From assembly GCA_022763185.1 (NCBI GenBank), contig JALEGL010000006.1, positions 301,087 to 365,086 of the forward strand: a DNA stretch of 64,000 nucleotides. Direction: 5' to 3'. The position numbers and the translations under genes were made by a program. This document shows, in pieces, positions 36,998 to 46,074 of this stretch (positions within the stretch are counted from its first letter, which is position 1; every line of letters begins with the position of its first letter). The stretch comes from a bacterium. GTDB lineage: Bacteria; Bdellovibrionota_G; JALEGL01. The notes below the pieces were generated by a model. The model searched no databases, had not been told where the DNA came from, and saw only the letters and a program-made list of their open reading frames with translations.

Positions 36998-37315
36998 ATG
37001 ACAAAATCTGATTTAATAGAGAATCTATCTGAAAGAATTAACCTTCCCAAACGTCAAGCGGAAATGATTGTTGAGTTGATATTTGACTCAATGATAGAGG
37101 CTTTACAAAGCGGTGATCGTATTGAAATTAGAGGTTTCGGTAGTTTCAAAATAAAAGATTATAAGGCTTACATGGGTCGCAATCCAAAAACAGGTGAGAA
37201 AGTTTCTGTTAAACCTAAAAAGCGGCCATTCTTTAAAGTCGGCAAAGAACTTAGAGAAGCTGTTAACGAGGCTTATTTAGAGAGCTTAAAGTCAGAGGTA
37301 TCTGAAGACTTTTAG
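36998..37315 (+). CDS. ihfB: IHF/HU-family DNA-bending protein
   Basis: A 105-residue histone-like protein: helical N-terminus (MTKSDLIENLSERINLPKRQAEMIV), then GDRIEIRGFGSFKI and the DNA-intercalating arm GRNPKTGEKVSVKPKKRPFFK. The arm and the MTKSDLIE start are most like IHF-beta, but HU cannot be excluded without alignment. ATG 36998 has AAGGG just upstream. A short acidic tail (SEVSEDF) follows the fold. A weak terminator hairpin overlaps the stop codon. Confidence 0.88.
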   Translation: MTKSDLIENLSERINLPKRQAEMIVELIFDSMIEALQSGDRIEIRGFGSFKIKDYKAYMGRNPKTGEKVSVKPKKRPFFKVGKELREAVNEAYLESLKSEVSEDF

Positions 37316-37322
37316 TCTTTTT
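37305..37322 (+). terminator. Possible weak terminator of ihfB
   Basis: AAGACT / AGTCTT stem with a TTT loop, overlapping the ihfB stop and followed by a T-run. Only two of six pairs are GC, so it may be inefficient. Confidence 0.45.
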
Positions 37323-37434
37323 AATAGGCTATCAGTGACAAGCTGGCTGACGACTTAGGATCTTCCTTATAAAATTATAAAATAAAAATAGTTTTTTTTG
37401 TGGTTTTTCTCAATTATTTGTTACACTTAAAGCT

Positions 37435-37851
37435 ATGAGGTTTTTTACACAATTAAGTTTTGCGTTTGTTCTATGTGGGTTAGCACTTTTTATTAATGGA
37501 TGTTCATCTAAAACCAGCGGTGGTATTCAAGGTGGTTCAAGATCACAGGCAGAAAAATTATGGGGAAATGAGCGAGTATGCTTACCCTGCCATGCTTTTC
37601 AACAACCTATTGCACGTAGACATAGCTATCGTTGTGACACATGTCACTTGGGTAACCCTTGGGCTGAGGAAAAAGATGATGCTCATGATGGTTTGATTCG
37701 TAACCCACAAGCTCCAGAAAACATTGATCAAACATGCAACAATTGTCATCAAAAGGTGCTCGGTAGAGACGTGCCTTACAGTTCAGAGTTTATTCGTGAT
37801 GTTGTAGTTTCGCATAAACGTCAGCCAGGAGATTCATTAGAATGGGAATAA
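37435..37851 (+). CDS. Multihaem (three CxxCH) cytochrome c lipoprotein
   Basis: A 138-residue protein with a lipoprotein signal peptide (lipobox INGC, Cys about residue 23) and three haem-attachment motifs, CLPCH, CDTCH and CNNCH, plus additional His residues for distal ligands. It should be a small lipid-anchored c-type cytochrome in the envelope and needs a cytochrome c maturation system; the CcsA-like gene at 6.1 kb may contribute. No redox partner is adjacent: the next genes are an SH3-like lipoprotein (10-base overlap), a beta-barrel and a large TPR protein. Confidence 0.85.
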   Translation: MRFFTQLSFAFVLCGLALFINGCSSKTSGGIQGGSRSQAEKLWGNERVCLPCHAFQQPIARRHSYRCDTCHLGNPWAEEKDDAHDGLIRNPQAPENIDQTCNNCHQKVLGRDVPYSSEFIRDVVVSHKRQPGDSLEWE

Positions 37852-38453
37852 AAAGATTTTTTTCAGGTGTTTGTTTTTGTCTTGCAGTCAGCTTATTACT
37901 AACGTCTTGTTCGGGAAGTAAAGGCGGCGCAGCTGTTGGAGGCTTAGAAGGTATTCCAAGTGATAGGCCTGTTGTTAAAGCATTGATCAGTGCCAGAGAA
38001 GTTGATGTAACCGGTGATGACAACTCACTGCTGCCAGACAGACTAGGTTTGCAAGATGTGGTTTATGTTATAACCAACCCTCGCGGCGGAAATAGAAAAG
38101 GTTGGGTTAAAATTAGTAGAAACCCATCAGATACGGAAGGCTTTGGCTGGGTCGAGCGTAAAAATATACGGATTTTAACCAATTACACTCAGGCAGGCGC
38201 TGGAGCGTCATTGCCCGCTGATAACGGTGGGTTTTCTGATGTGCCTATTGAAAACTCTGGCTTTGATGCCGATCAAGCACCACCTCCAGCTGATGATTTT
38301 TCTGATCCTAGCATAGACGATGGTTTTGATGCGGGAGAAGAAAGTGGCTTTGATGACTTTTCTGATGATTCAAGTGGCGATATTTTTGATGATGCGGGTG
38401 GATCAGGTGAAGAAGATTTATTTTCTGAAGAAGACTTGTTTGGAGATGAGTAA
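37842..38453 (+). CDS. SH3-like lipoprotein with long acidic tail
   Basis: A 203-residue protein with lipobox LTSC (Cys about residue 23). Residues about 40-108 resemble a bacterial SH3 fold (GNRKGWVKISRN...GFGWVERKNIRIL). The last about 90 residues are low-complexity, dominated by Asp, Gly, Ser, Phe and Glu with repeated FDD/FSD units, so probably disordered. It overlaps the cytochrome lipoprotein gene by 10 bases and lies 14 bases before the beta-barrel gene, so the three are probably co-expressed. Peptidoglycan contact is possible through the SH3 part. Confidence 0.72.
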   Translation: MGIKRFFSGVCFCLAVSLLLTSCSGSKGGAAVGGLEGIPSDRPVVKALISAREVDVTGDDNSLLPDRLGLQDVVYVITNPRGGNRKGWVKISRNPSDTEGFGWVERKNIRILTNYTQAGAGASLPADNGGFSDVPIENSGFDADQAPPPADDFSDPSIDDGFDAGEESGFDDFSDDSSGDIFDDAGGSGEEDLFSEEDLFGDE

Positions 38454-38467
38454 ACCGGTTTGTTAAC

Positions 38468-39352
38468 ATGAAGCCTTCGTTATTGAAGATTTGTTACGGC
38501 TTGTTTTTTTGTAGCTATGTTTCCTTAGGACTGGCTCAAGGTATTTCTGAAACATCTTTAGTAAAAAACTTTTTTTACAATCCAGATAGCTTATCGTTTG
38601 GAGGAGCTGGAAGAGCAACCTATTCTTCTGGTCAAAATATGATTCTAAACCCTGCGATGATAGCAAGGCATAAAAACAAAGTGAGTTTTGGTGCTTCTTA
38701 CATGTCAGCAGGTGTAACGGATTCTTCTCCAATTTCATTGTTTGCAACAGATTATAGAGCAACTCAAGCAGTTTCTTTTGGGGCATACTATGGTTATGAG
38801 AAAGCTACGGTTGAAGGTACAGAAGCTAAAATTAACTATGCAGCCATTGCAATAGCCAAAGACATTAGCCCACAGCTTTTTGTAGGCACCAGTATAAAAG
38901 GCTATAAGACCAAATACTCAGGAATGGAGACAGGTGGTCCAGATGGGATAGATGCTGATTTGGGTATCCAATTTAAGCCATCCGAATACATCACCTTGGC
39001 TTTTGCCATGAATCATATTTTCCAAGGCAGAAACTTTGAAGAGTTTCCGTTATTGGTTGCTGGAGGAATTGCTTTAGAACTCGAAGGTACGGGTAAATTA
39101 CTGGTAGATTTAGAAAAAGATGTTTCAAAACCTAATGAAAATAGTTTTAATGCCTACTTTGGTGGAGAAGTTTTATTAACGGATGGGTTTTTTTTAAGAG
39201 GAGGCTTTGGGATTGATAATGTTAGAGAAGCTGATTTTTTCAGTGCCGGTTTGGTTTTGCAAGGGCCTAAGATAAATTTGGTGGGTGTGTATTCACAGAC
39301 AGTTAATCCAGTAGATAAAACATTTGGCGTTAGCGCAGATATTCTTTTTTAG
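38468..39352 (+). CDS. Outer-membrane beta-barrel protein (PorV/UPF0164-like)
   Basis: A 294-residue protein with a signal peptide (about 1-23). The mature N-terminus, LSFGGAGRATYSSGQNMILNPAMIAR, follows the pattern (glycine-rich start, then LNPA) of FadL/PorV-related barrels. Amphipathic strands repeat to the C-terminus, which ends in Phe. The exact family is uncertain. It lies between the SH3-like lipoprotein and the large TPR gene, 8 bases before the latter, and is probably part of the same envelope assembly. Confidence 0.75.
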   Translation: MKPSLLKICYGLFFCSYVSLGLAQGISETSLVKNFFYNPDSLSFGGAGRATYSSGQNMILNPAMIARHKNKVSFGASYMSAGVTDSSPISLFATDYRATQAVSFGAYYGYEKATVEGTEAKINYAAIAIAKDISPQLFVGTSIKGYKTKYSGMETGGPDGIDADLGIQFKPSEYITLAFAMNHIFQGRNFEEFPLLVAGGIALELEGTGKLLVDLEKDVSKPNENSFNAYFGGEVLLTDGFFLRGGFGIDNVREADFFSAGLVLQGPKINLVGVYSQTVNPVDKTFGVSADILF

Positions 39353-39360
39353 GTGCAAAG

Positions 39361-42300
39361 ATGGGTGATTTTGAAGATTTTTTTGAAGATGATGAGCTTT
39401 TAACCGAAGACAATGAAAAAGAAACGGCAGCAAAGAATAAGCAAGAAAAACCCAAGCAGCCAGAACAAGTTCAGAAAACAGAAGCCGTAGCCAAAGATAA
39501 AACTGATGATGACGATATGTCTCCTGGAATGATAGACCTGGAAGCCATTGAAGCTACTGGGGGCTACTCTTTTGATGAAGATGATAACGAAAATGTTGAA
39601 AATGCTGCAGATGCAAGCCCTGACCAAAAAGAACTTGAATCTACCCAAAATAATATTTCTTTTGATGAAGAAGACAGCACCTCTATAGAGGAAACTGCCA
39701 GTATGGCGCAAGTTGATTTTTCTTCAGATGATCAGTCTGAAGAGCAGGGGCAGGAAACAAAAACCTTTAAGCATATAGAGCATGATGAAGAAGATATTGA
39801 CCTTAAAGAAGTTCCACAGCATGAGCAGTTGGATGAGAATTCAAGTGTAATTAAACAATCTTTGAAGTTAAGCGAAGAAGAAAAACAACAAAGAATCAAT
39901 TCTGTATTAGAAAAATCAGCTCAATCAATTTTAAGTCAAGCTCAAAATGAAAAGGCACAAGAGAAGAGTCCTGAAACGACAAATAACTTGTTTGTTAATT
40001 TAGATGAAAGTGAGCTGTTCAGCAATATAGAAACTTTAGATACAGAGCCGTCAAACACTTCTAAGAAAGACAGTCAAGGTATAGATTTTGGTGATGATGA
40101 AAAAGAAGATTTAGTATCGGATGAAACTAAGGACAATATCAATCAAGTTAAGCAAGATGACACATCAACCGTAGTTGGCGTAAGTTCAGGTGGTAAAGCA
40201 GAAGATTTTGATGCTTTTGAAAGCTTCTTAAAAGAGGAGCTTGAACAGGAGGAACAAGAAGATCCAATTTCTGAGATCGTGGAAGATTTGGCTGAGCAGA
40301 AACTAAAGTTTGAGTTGCCAGCATGGTTAAGTCAGATTTCGATGCCCAAGATACCGATTTGGCCAGTTGTTGCATTGATTGTGGCATCTTTAATAACGGT
40401 CACTTTTTTCTATAGAAAAACGATTGAACAAGTGGTGTTTAATCGTACTCCGTATAGTCCGCCAACAGAAACACAACTTCAAAAAATATCTATTATTACA
40501 AGCAAAGCAAAACAAGAGTACCTGTATGATCATGTACTTTCACAAAAAAAGGCGATCTCGTACCTTAATGAAAGTCTGTTGATTGATCCGAGACATAAAG
40601 AGACATTATATCTCAAAGCTCTGGTCGAAGCGCAAATGCTTATTGATGAGGCAGTAGTAAAAAAGACAGTTAAAAATGGTAATGCTTTGGTTGTATTGGA
40701 TGAGTTTTTTCCTGATAGTGAGCAGTTTTTAATTGCAGAAGCTTATTCACTGCTGGCTTCTGAACAAATAGAAAAAAGTTTGGCTCAGTTTAAAAAATTA
40801 AAAAAGATTTACCCAAAAAACATAGACCTAAGCATGGGGTACGCAGAGGCCTTAGTTAGAGAGGATAAGTATGATGAAGCCTATCAAGTCTTAGCATCAA
40901 TCAATTCAGGCCACAGAAGAGTCCACTTTTTAAAAGCATTTTGTCTCAGTCAGCTTGATACAAAAAGAGCTTATGAGATTTATATGAAATCAATTGATAA
41001 TATAAGTTCATACCATCCCAAGTTAGAATTTTTAAAACTTAAAATGCAGCATAATAATGAATTGTTGGACAATGAATTGATCAGCAAATTTGAAAATAAT
41101 TTAAAAAATAATACAGCAAAGTATCCATCGTCATTATTGGCTGCAAGTTATGTTATTTTATCTGAAGTTTTTCTTGAAAACCAAGACATAGAAAAAGCGG
41201 TACTATTGTTAAAAAATGCTACAAAAAATTCAACAGATGACAAAACCTTTTTTAAGATGGCGCTTCTACAGAAAAAAATAGGAGATACAAAGGGAGCGAT
41301 TGCTTCATTTCAAAAAGCCTATGAGCTGTCATCCAATAATGAAAAGTATCTCATTGAATATTTATATGCGCTGAGAAAATCAGGAGAGTATAAAAAAGCG
41401 ATTAACCTTGCAGATGAAAATAGTGAAAAATATAAACAGTCAGGACACTTTTTATATGAATATGCATTGATTAAAAAAGGTTTACTAAGAACAGATGAAG
41501 CACTTGAACACCTAGAACAAGCAAAAGAAATAAGTGATAAAATTGAGTATGATATTGCAATTGCAACGATTTATATGGAAAAAGATGATTATGATCAAGC
41601 CTATAAAACAATTGGAAAAATTTTAGAAAAAGATAGTCAAAATGAGTTGGCTCTCATCTATAAGGGCAAAATCTTAACAGCGTATCATGTTTTTGGTTTA
41701 GCAGAGAAAAGCTTAACATCAATAAAAAAACCATATGTTAATGCTTATCAAGTTTATCAGGCCTTTGCAGATTATTATTTGGCAACTGATAAGAAGACAG
41801 ACTTAACCGGTCTAATGCGTGAAGTAGAAAAGACAGACCTCAATGCTTATGAAAAAGATATGTTGTTGAGTAAAGAATTATTGGAAAACAAAAAATATGA
41901 AGAAGCCTTAGAGCGTTTAAAAAGCCATCAACTAAAAGATAAAAAAGACATTGAACTGAATGCCTTGCTTGGTCAAATCTATTTTGCAAGCAACAACCCA
42001 AAACAGGCTATAGCAGTTTTAGAAGAATCAATGAAAATTAACCGAGGTGATTTTGAAACCTTATTTTTACTAGGAAAAGCTTTGATTGATATTGGACAGT
42101 TGGATGCCGGAATAGAAAAATTATTGTTGGCCAGTGAAATTCAAAGTAAAGTACCCAATATCTGGTTTGAGTTACAAAAGGCGCACATTGCCAAGGATAA
42201 TCAAGAAAAAGTAGCATTTTATTTTAAACAAGCCATAGATAAAAATGCGCAATATTTACCTGCCTATATCAGTATGGCGGATTATTATTTTTCGTCCAAC

Positions 42301-42720
42301 TTGTATAGCAAAGCTAAACCTCTTTATACGAAAGTTATACAAATAGAACCAAAAGCAGAGCAGGCATATTATAACTTAGCAGTTATTGAAAAGTTTAATC
42401 GCAATACAGATAAAGCTAAAAGCTACTTTAAGAAAGCAATTCAGTTGAATAGAAAAAATAGTCAAGCCTATATTGCACTGGGTATTTTAGAGGAAGAAGG
42501 CAGAAATGTTTCTGTTGCACAAAGACTATTTGAAAAAGCAAAGCAAGTAGATCCCAATAATCCAGAGCCTTACTATTTATTAGGTCTATCGTATAGACAA
42601 TCAGGACGTTATCAAAGAGCAATACAACATTTTCAAAAATATTTGGATTTAAATCCCAATGCTAAGGATAAGCAAGCCATTGAAGATGAGATTACTTTTC
42701 TTAGAAAAAATATGAATTAG
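39361..42720 (+). CDS. Large TPR protein with acidic cytoplasmic domain and one membrane helix
   Basis: An 1119-residue protein. Residues 1 to about 310 are highly acidic and low in complexity, with repeated FDED/FDEE motifs, and are probably disordered and cytoplasmic. One membrane helix (about 335-352, PVVALIVASLITVTFF) precedes about 750 residues of TPR units; the last ones (AYYNLAVIEKFNRNTDKAKSYFKKAIQLN, AYIALGILEEEGRN) are canonical. With a single helix and a positive-rich flank, the TPRs should be periplasmic. It probably scaffolds the neighbouring barrel and lipoproteins; no enzyme domain is seen. It ends 36 bases before serS. Confidence 0.8.
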   Translation: MGDFEDFFEDDELLTEDNEKETAAKNKQEKPKQPEQVQKTEAVAKDKTDDDDMSPGMIDLEAIEATGGYSFDEDDNENVENAADASPDQKELESTQNNISFDEEDSTSIEETASMAQVDFSSDDQSEEQGQETKTFKHIEHDEEDIDLKEVPQHEQLDENSSVIKQSLKLSEEEKQQRINSVLEKSAQSILSQAQNEKAQEKSPETTNNLFVNLDESELFSNIETLDTEPSNTSKKDSQGIDFGDDEKEDLVSDETKDNINQVKQDDTSTVVGVSSGGKAEDFDAFESFLKEELEQEEQEDPISEIVEDLAEQKLKFELPAWLSQISMPKIPIWPVVALIVASLITVTFFYRKTIEQVVFNRTPYSPPTETQLQKISIITSKAKQEYLYDHVLSQKKAISYLNESLLIDPRHKETLYLKALVEAQMLIDEAVVKKTVKNGNALVVLDEFFPDSEQFLIAEAYSLLASEQIEKSLAQFKKLKKIYPKNIDLSMGYAEALVREDKYDEAYQVLASINSGHRRVHFLKAFCLSQLDTKRAYEIYMKSIDNISSYHPKLEFLKLKMQHNNELLDNELISKFENNLKNNTAKYPSSLLAASYVILSEVFLENQDIEKAVLLLKNATKNSTDDKTFFKMALLQKKIGDTKGAIASFQKAYELSSNNEKYLIEYLYALRKSGEYKKAINLADENSEKYKQSGHFLYEYALIKKGLLRTDEALEHLEQAKEISDKIEYDIAIATIYMEKDDYDQAYKTIGKILEKDSQNELALIYKGKILTAYHVFGLAEKSLTSIKKPYVNAYQVYQAFADYYLATDKKTDLTGLMREVEKTDLNAYEKDMLLSKELLENKKYEEALERLKSHQLKDKKDIELNALLGQIYFASNNPKQAIAVLEESMKINRGDFETLFLLGKALIDIGQLDAGIEKLLLASEIQSKVPNIWFELQKAHIAKDNQEKVAFYFKQAIDKNAQYLPAYISMADYYFSSNLYSKAKPLYTKVIQIEPKAEQAYYNLAVIEKFNRNTDKAKSYFKKAIQLNRKNSQAYIALGILEEEGRNVSVAQRLFEKAKQVDPNNPEPYYLLGLSYRQSGRYQRAIQHFQKYLDLNPNAKDKQAIEDEITFLRKNMN

Positions 42721-42735
42721 TTTGACCAATCTTAA

Positions 42736-44046
<1,311 letters not shown>

Positions 44047-44074
44047 GGGGCATCTAAGCTCTTAATTTTTAAGC

Positions 44075-44164
44075 GGAGGATTGGCCGAGTGGTTGAAGGC
44101 ACCGGTCTTGAAAACCGGCAAACGGGCAACTGTTTCGGGGGTTCGAATCCCTCATCCTCCGCCA
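44075..44164 (+). tRNA. tRNA-Ser(UGA) with encoded CCA
   Basis: A complete type II tRNA: acceptor stem GGAGGAT / ATCCTCC, anticodon stem CCGGT / ACCGG with loop CTTGAAA (anticodon TGA), a long variable arm, T-arm with GGTTCGAATCC, discriminator G and an encoded CCA at 44162-44164. Located directly behind serS. Confidence 0.97.
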
Positions 44165-44200
44165 TAAAAATTTGATCCCTTTAGGGATGAAATTTTTATG
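44163..44200. repeat. Near-perfect palindrome at the 3' end of tRNA-Ser(UGA)
   Basis: Two 18-base arms (44163-44180 and 44183-44200) are inverted copies with one mismatch and only two bases between them; the arms begin CATAAAAATTT and end in AGGGAT. The first two bases are the CA of the tRNA CCA end. It may act as tRNA terminator or processing signal, or as a cruciform-forming site. Confidence 0.75.
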
Positions 44201-44237
44201 TTGAGTTGTTTGAGATTTGAACGCATATCCCGGGTTA

Positions 44238-44332
44238 GGAGGAACAAAAAGCACTGCTTTTTGTGACGGAATGCTGGGAGGTTTGCCGAAGAGGCAAACC
44301 GAGACAGTGCGAAAATCCCTCATCCTCCGCCA
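44238..44332 (+). repeat. tRNA-like element: degenerate tRNA-Ser copy with two hairpins and CCA end
   Basis: GGAGGA (44238-44243) can pair with TCCTCC (44323-44328), followed by discriminator G and CCA (44330-44332), copying the acceptor end of the tRNA-Ser(UGA) upstream. The last 17 bases (TCCCTCATCCTCCGCCA) are identical to the tRNA 3' end. The body is not a tRNA: it holds hairpins ACAAAAAGC/GCTTTTTGT (44244-44264, 3-base loop) and GGTTTGCC/GGCAAACC (44280-44300, 5-base loop). No anticodon arm is visible. It may be an attachment-site remnant or a transcribed tRNA mimic. Confidence 0.6.
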
Positions 44333-44642
44333 CTTTTTCACCTCAAAATTGTAGTAAGGGTAAGTTCGGTTGTTCTTAGTAGATTGTGCTTGGATTCGAA
44401 CCCAGCTCCCTCTGGTCGCGGTTCGTCTATTTTTTGTGTGGGCTCCGCCCACATGGCTCATCCTCCATTGTTGCCAAATGATAGTAGTGATTGTTATACT
44501 GTAATGCTATCCAAGATAAAGAGTTAGCTGAGGTGCCAGGCATATTTTGTAACCAGCGTTCGCCTATAATGAGCTTGAATGCAGTTATCAGATACTAAAA
44601 CTTAATCGTTGACAGAAACAACGCATGGGTTATTGAAAGCGG
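44333..44642. other. Decayed spacer with further tRNA-derived repeats, upstream of dut
   Basis: 310 bases without a gene. It contains a minus-strand T-arm motif (GGATTCGAACCC at 44392-44403), a 7-bp hairpin TGTGGGC/GCCCACA with a TCC loop (44437-44453) and a third copy of the tRNA-Ser(UGA) 3' segment CTCATCCTCC (44457-44466). The 3' part carries the dut leader. A long antisense frame across this region is not a real gene. Confidence 0.6.
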
Positions 44643-45059
44643 ATGAATGTTAAGATTAAGAAATTAACCAATGAAGCTGTGATCCCTGCTTATGCCAAAG
44701 AAGGTGATGCCGGGATGGATTTAACTTGTGTGTCTGTTGATCAAACAGAGATGTTTGTTGAGTACGGTACGGGTTTGGCCTTGGAAATACCTACCGGCTA
44801 CTGTGGTCTTTTGTTTCCCCGCAGCAGTGTTTCTAAAACGGGTCAATCTTTATGCAACTCTATTGGATTGGTGGACTCCGGTTATAGAGGTGAGCTGCGT
44901 TTACGCTACTATGCACGCAACACAGATATAACGTATAAACTAGGGGATAAAGTAGGGCAATTGTTGATTATGCCTTACCCATCAATCCAATTTGAAGAGG
45001 TCTCTGAATTAAGCAGTTCTGAACGTGCTCAAGGGGGCTTTGGTAGCACGGGTAACTAA
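44643..45059 (+). CDS. dut: dUTP diphosphatase (dUTPase)
   Basis: Trimeric enzyme that hydrolyses dUTP to dUMP and keeps uracil out of DNA. The five family motifs are visible: AGMDL, PRSSVSKTG, the GLVDSGYRGEL substrate motif, KVGQLLIMP and the C-terminal GGFGSTG that closes over the active site. Length is 138. The dipeptidase gene begins one base after its stop, so the two are coupled. Confidence 0.95.
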   Translation: MNVKIKKLTNEAVIPAYAKEGDAGMDLTCVSVDQTEMFVEYGTGLALEIPTGYCGLLFPRSSVSKTGQSLCNSIGLVDSGYRGELRLRYYARNTDITYKLGDKVGQLLIMPYPSIQFEEVSELSSSERAQGGFGSTGN

Positions 45060-45060
45060 C

Positions 45061-45672
45061 ATGAATAATGGAAAAGAACATTTTGTTGCTTTGGACACAT
45101 TGGATACAGATATTCAATGTGAGTTACGCTACCATAGCACGGACAATTTCACCGGTGAAAAAGTGCCTGGCTATGAAGCCTCGCGCTGTTTTTTAAGTAA
45201 AGCTGCAGCGCAAGCTCTATTAAAAGTTGAAAAAGACTTAAAAAAACAGGGGCTGGGTTTAAAAATTTTTGATGCCTATAGACCACAAACTGCGGTCAAT
45301 CACTTTATTGCCTGGTCAAAACAAGATGATAAAAATGATATGAAGCAACGCTTCTACCCTAAGCTTGAAAAAAAAGATCTTTTTAATGGTTATCTTTCCT
45401 GCAAGTCTGGACATAGCCGTGGGAGCAGTGTGGATTTGACTTTAATCAACAGTCAAGGCCAAGAATTGGACATGGGCACAGAGTTTGATTATCTCGATGA
45501 GCAATCACACACGCATAACCCTAACATATCTGAACAAGCGCAAAACAATCGTTTGATTTTAAAGCAAGCCATGGAAAAACACGGTTTTGAAAATTATCAC
45601 CGAGAATGGTGGCACTTTTCTTTAGTTGATGAGCCGCATCCAGATACCTATTTTGACTTTGTCATTAAGTGA
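45061..45672 (+). CDS. ddpX: VanX/DdpX-type D-Ala-D-Ala dipeptidase (M15D)
   Basis: A zinc dipeptidase of 203 residues. The zinc-binding SGHSRGSSVDLTL (His and Asp ligands) and the C-terminal HREWWHF (catalytic Glu and third His) are both intact, as is the DAYRPQ arginine motif. In vancomycin-resistant cells VanX removes D-Ala-D-Ala; here there is no vanH/vanA, so recycling of wall dipeptides is more likely. No signal peptide: cytoplasmic. ATG 45061 follows the dut stop by one base. Confidence 0.9.
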   Translation: MNNGKEHFVALDTLDTDIQCELRYHSTDNFTGEKVPGYEASRCFLSKAAAQALLKVEKDLKKQGLGLKIFDAYRPQTAVNHFIAWSKQDDKNDMKQRFYPKLEKKDLFNGYLSCKSGHSRGSSVDLTLINSQGQELDMGTEFDYLDEQSHTHNPNISEQAQNNRLILKQAMEKHGFENYHREWWHFSLVDEPHPDTYFDFVIK

Positions 45673-45684
45673 TTGTAACTTTAC

Positions 45685-46023
45685 TTAAGGAAATTGAATG
45701 CTGACGGTGATTTCACCGTTTTCATTGCTTTGGCAGCTGTAGCCTTCAAAACGCTGGCTCTGCTCTAGACATTCGCAGCTGTAACTTTCTACACAGAGTT
45801 CAGGCAAGCCTTGACAGCTGTAGTTTGTGGGAGAAGGATTGGCGCCGCCGGTTGTGGCTTCGCAAACCGGAAGAAACACGTTGCATGTGGCTGACCCTCC
45901 GCAATCAAAACTAAGGTTGCTTGGTACCGGAACTTGCAAAAAACCGTCGTCTCCCGAGCAGTGAATCAGGGTAATCAAACAAAGAGCAAATAACAAGTGC
46001 GTTATTAATCTACTATTCATCAT
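45685..46023 (-). CDS. Cysteine-rich lipoprotein
   Basis: A 112-residue protein: signal peptide with lipobox LIHC, then a mature domain with eight further cysteines, an even number that suggests four disulphides, as in small secreted EGF-like or knottin-type folds common in myxobacterial lipoproteins. No named family recognised. Start is ATG 46023 or 46020; neither has a clear ribosome-binding site. It converges on the dipeptidase gene with 12 bases between stops. Confidence 0.65.
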   Translation of the reverse strand: MMNSRLITHLLFALCLITLIHCSGDDGFLQVPVPSNLSFDCGGSATCNVFLPVCEATTGGANPSPTNYSCQGLPELCVESYSCECLEQSQRFEGYSCQSNENGEITVSIQFP

Positions 46024-46074
46024 GATCAACTATAGCAAAGCTTTACAATAGGTCAAAGCTTGACCTTATATAAA

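Noticed and set aside
36808-37011. A 67-codon frame before ihfB
   Set aside because: It overlaps the ihfB start out of frame, has no ribosome-binding site and no recognisable protein pattern.
44069-44461. A 130-codon minus-strand frame across tRNA-Ser(UGA) and its repeats
   Set aside because: It is the antisense of a tRNA gene and its copies; the MRDSNPRNSCPF-type product is a known artefact of annotating through tRNA-Ser.
45061-45672. Vancomycin resistance cluster
   Set aside because: Only the VanX-type dipeptidase is present; no VanH, VanA-type ligase or VanRS nearby.
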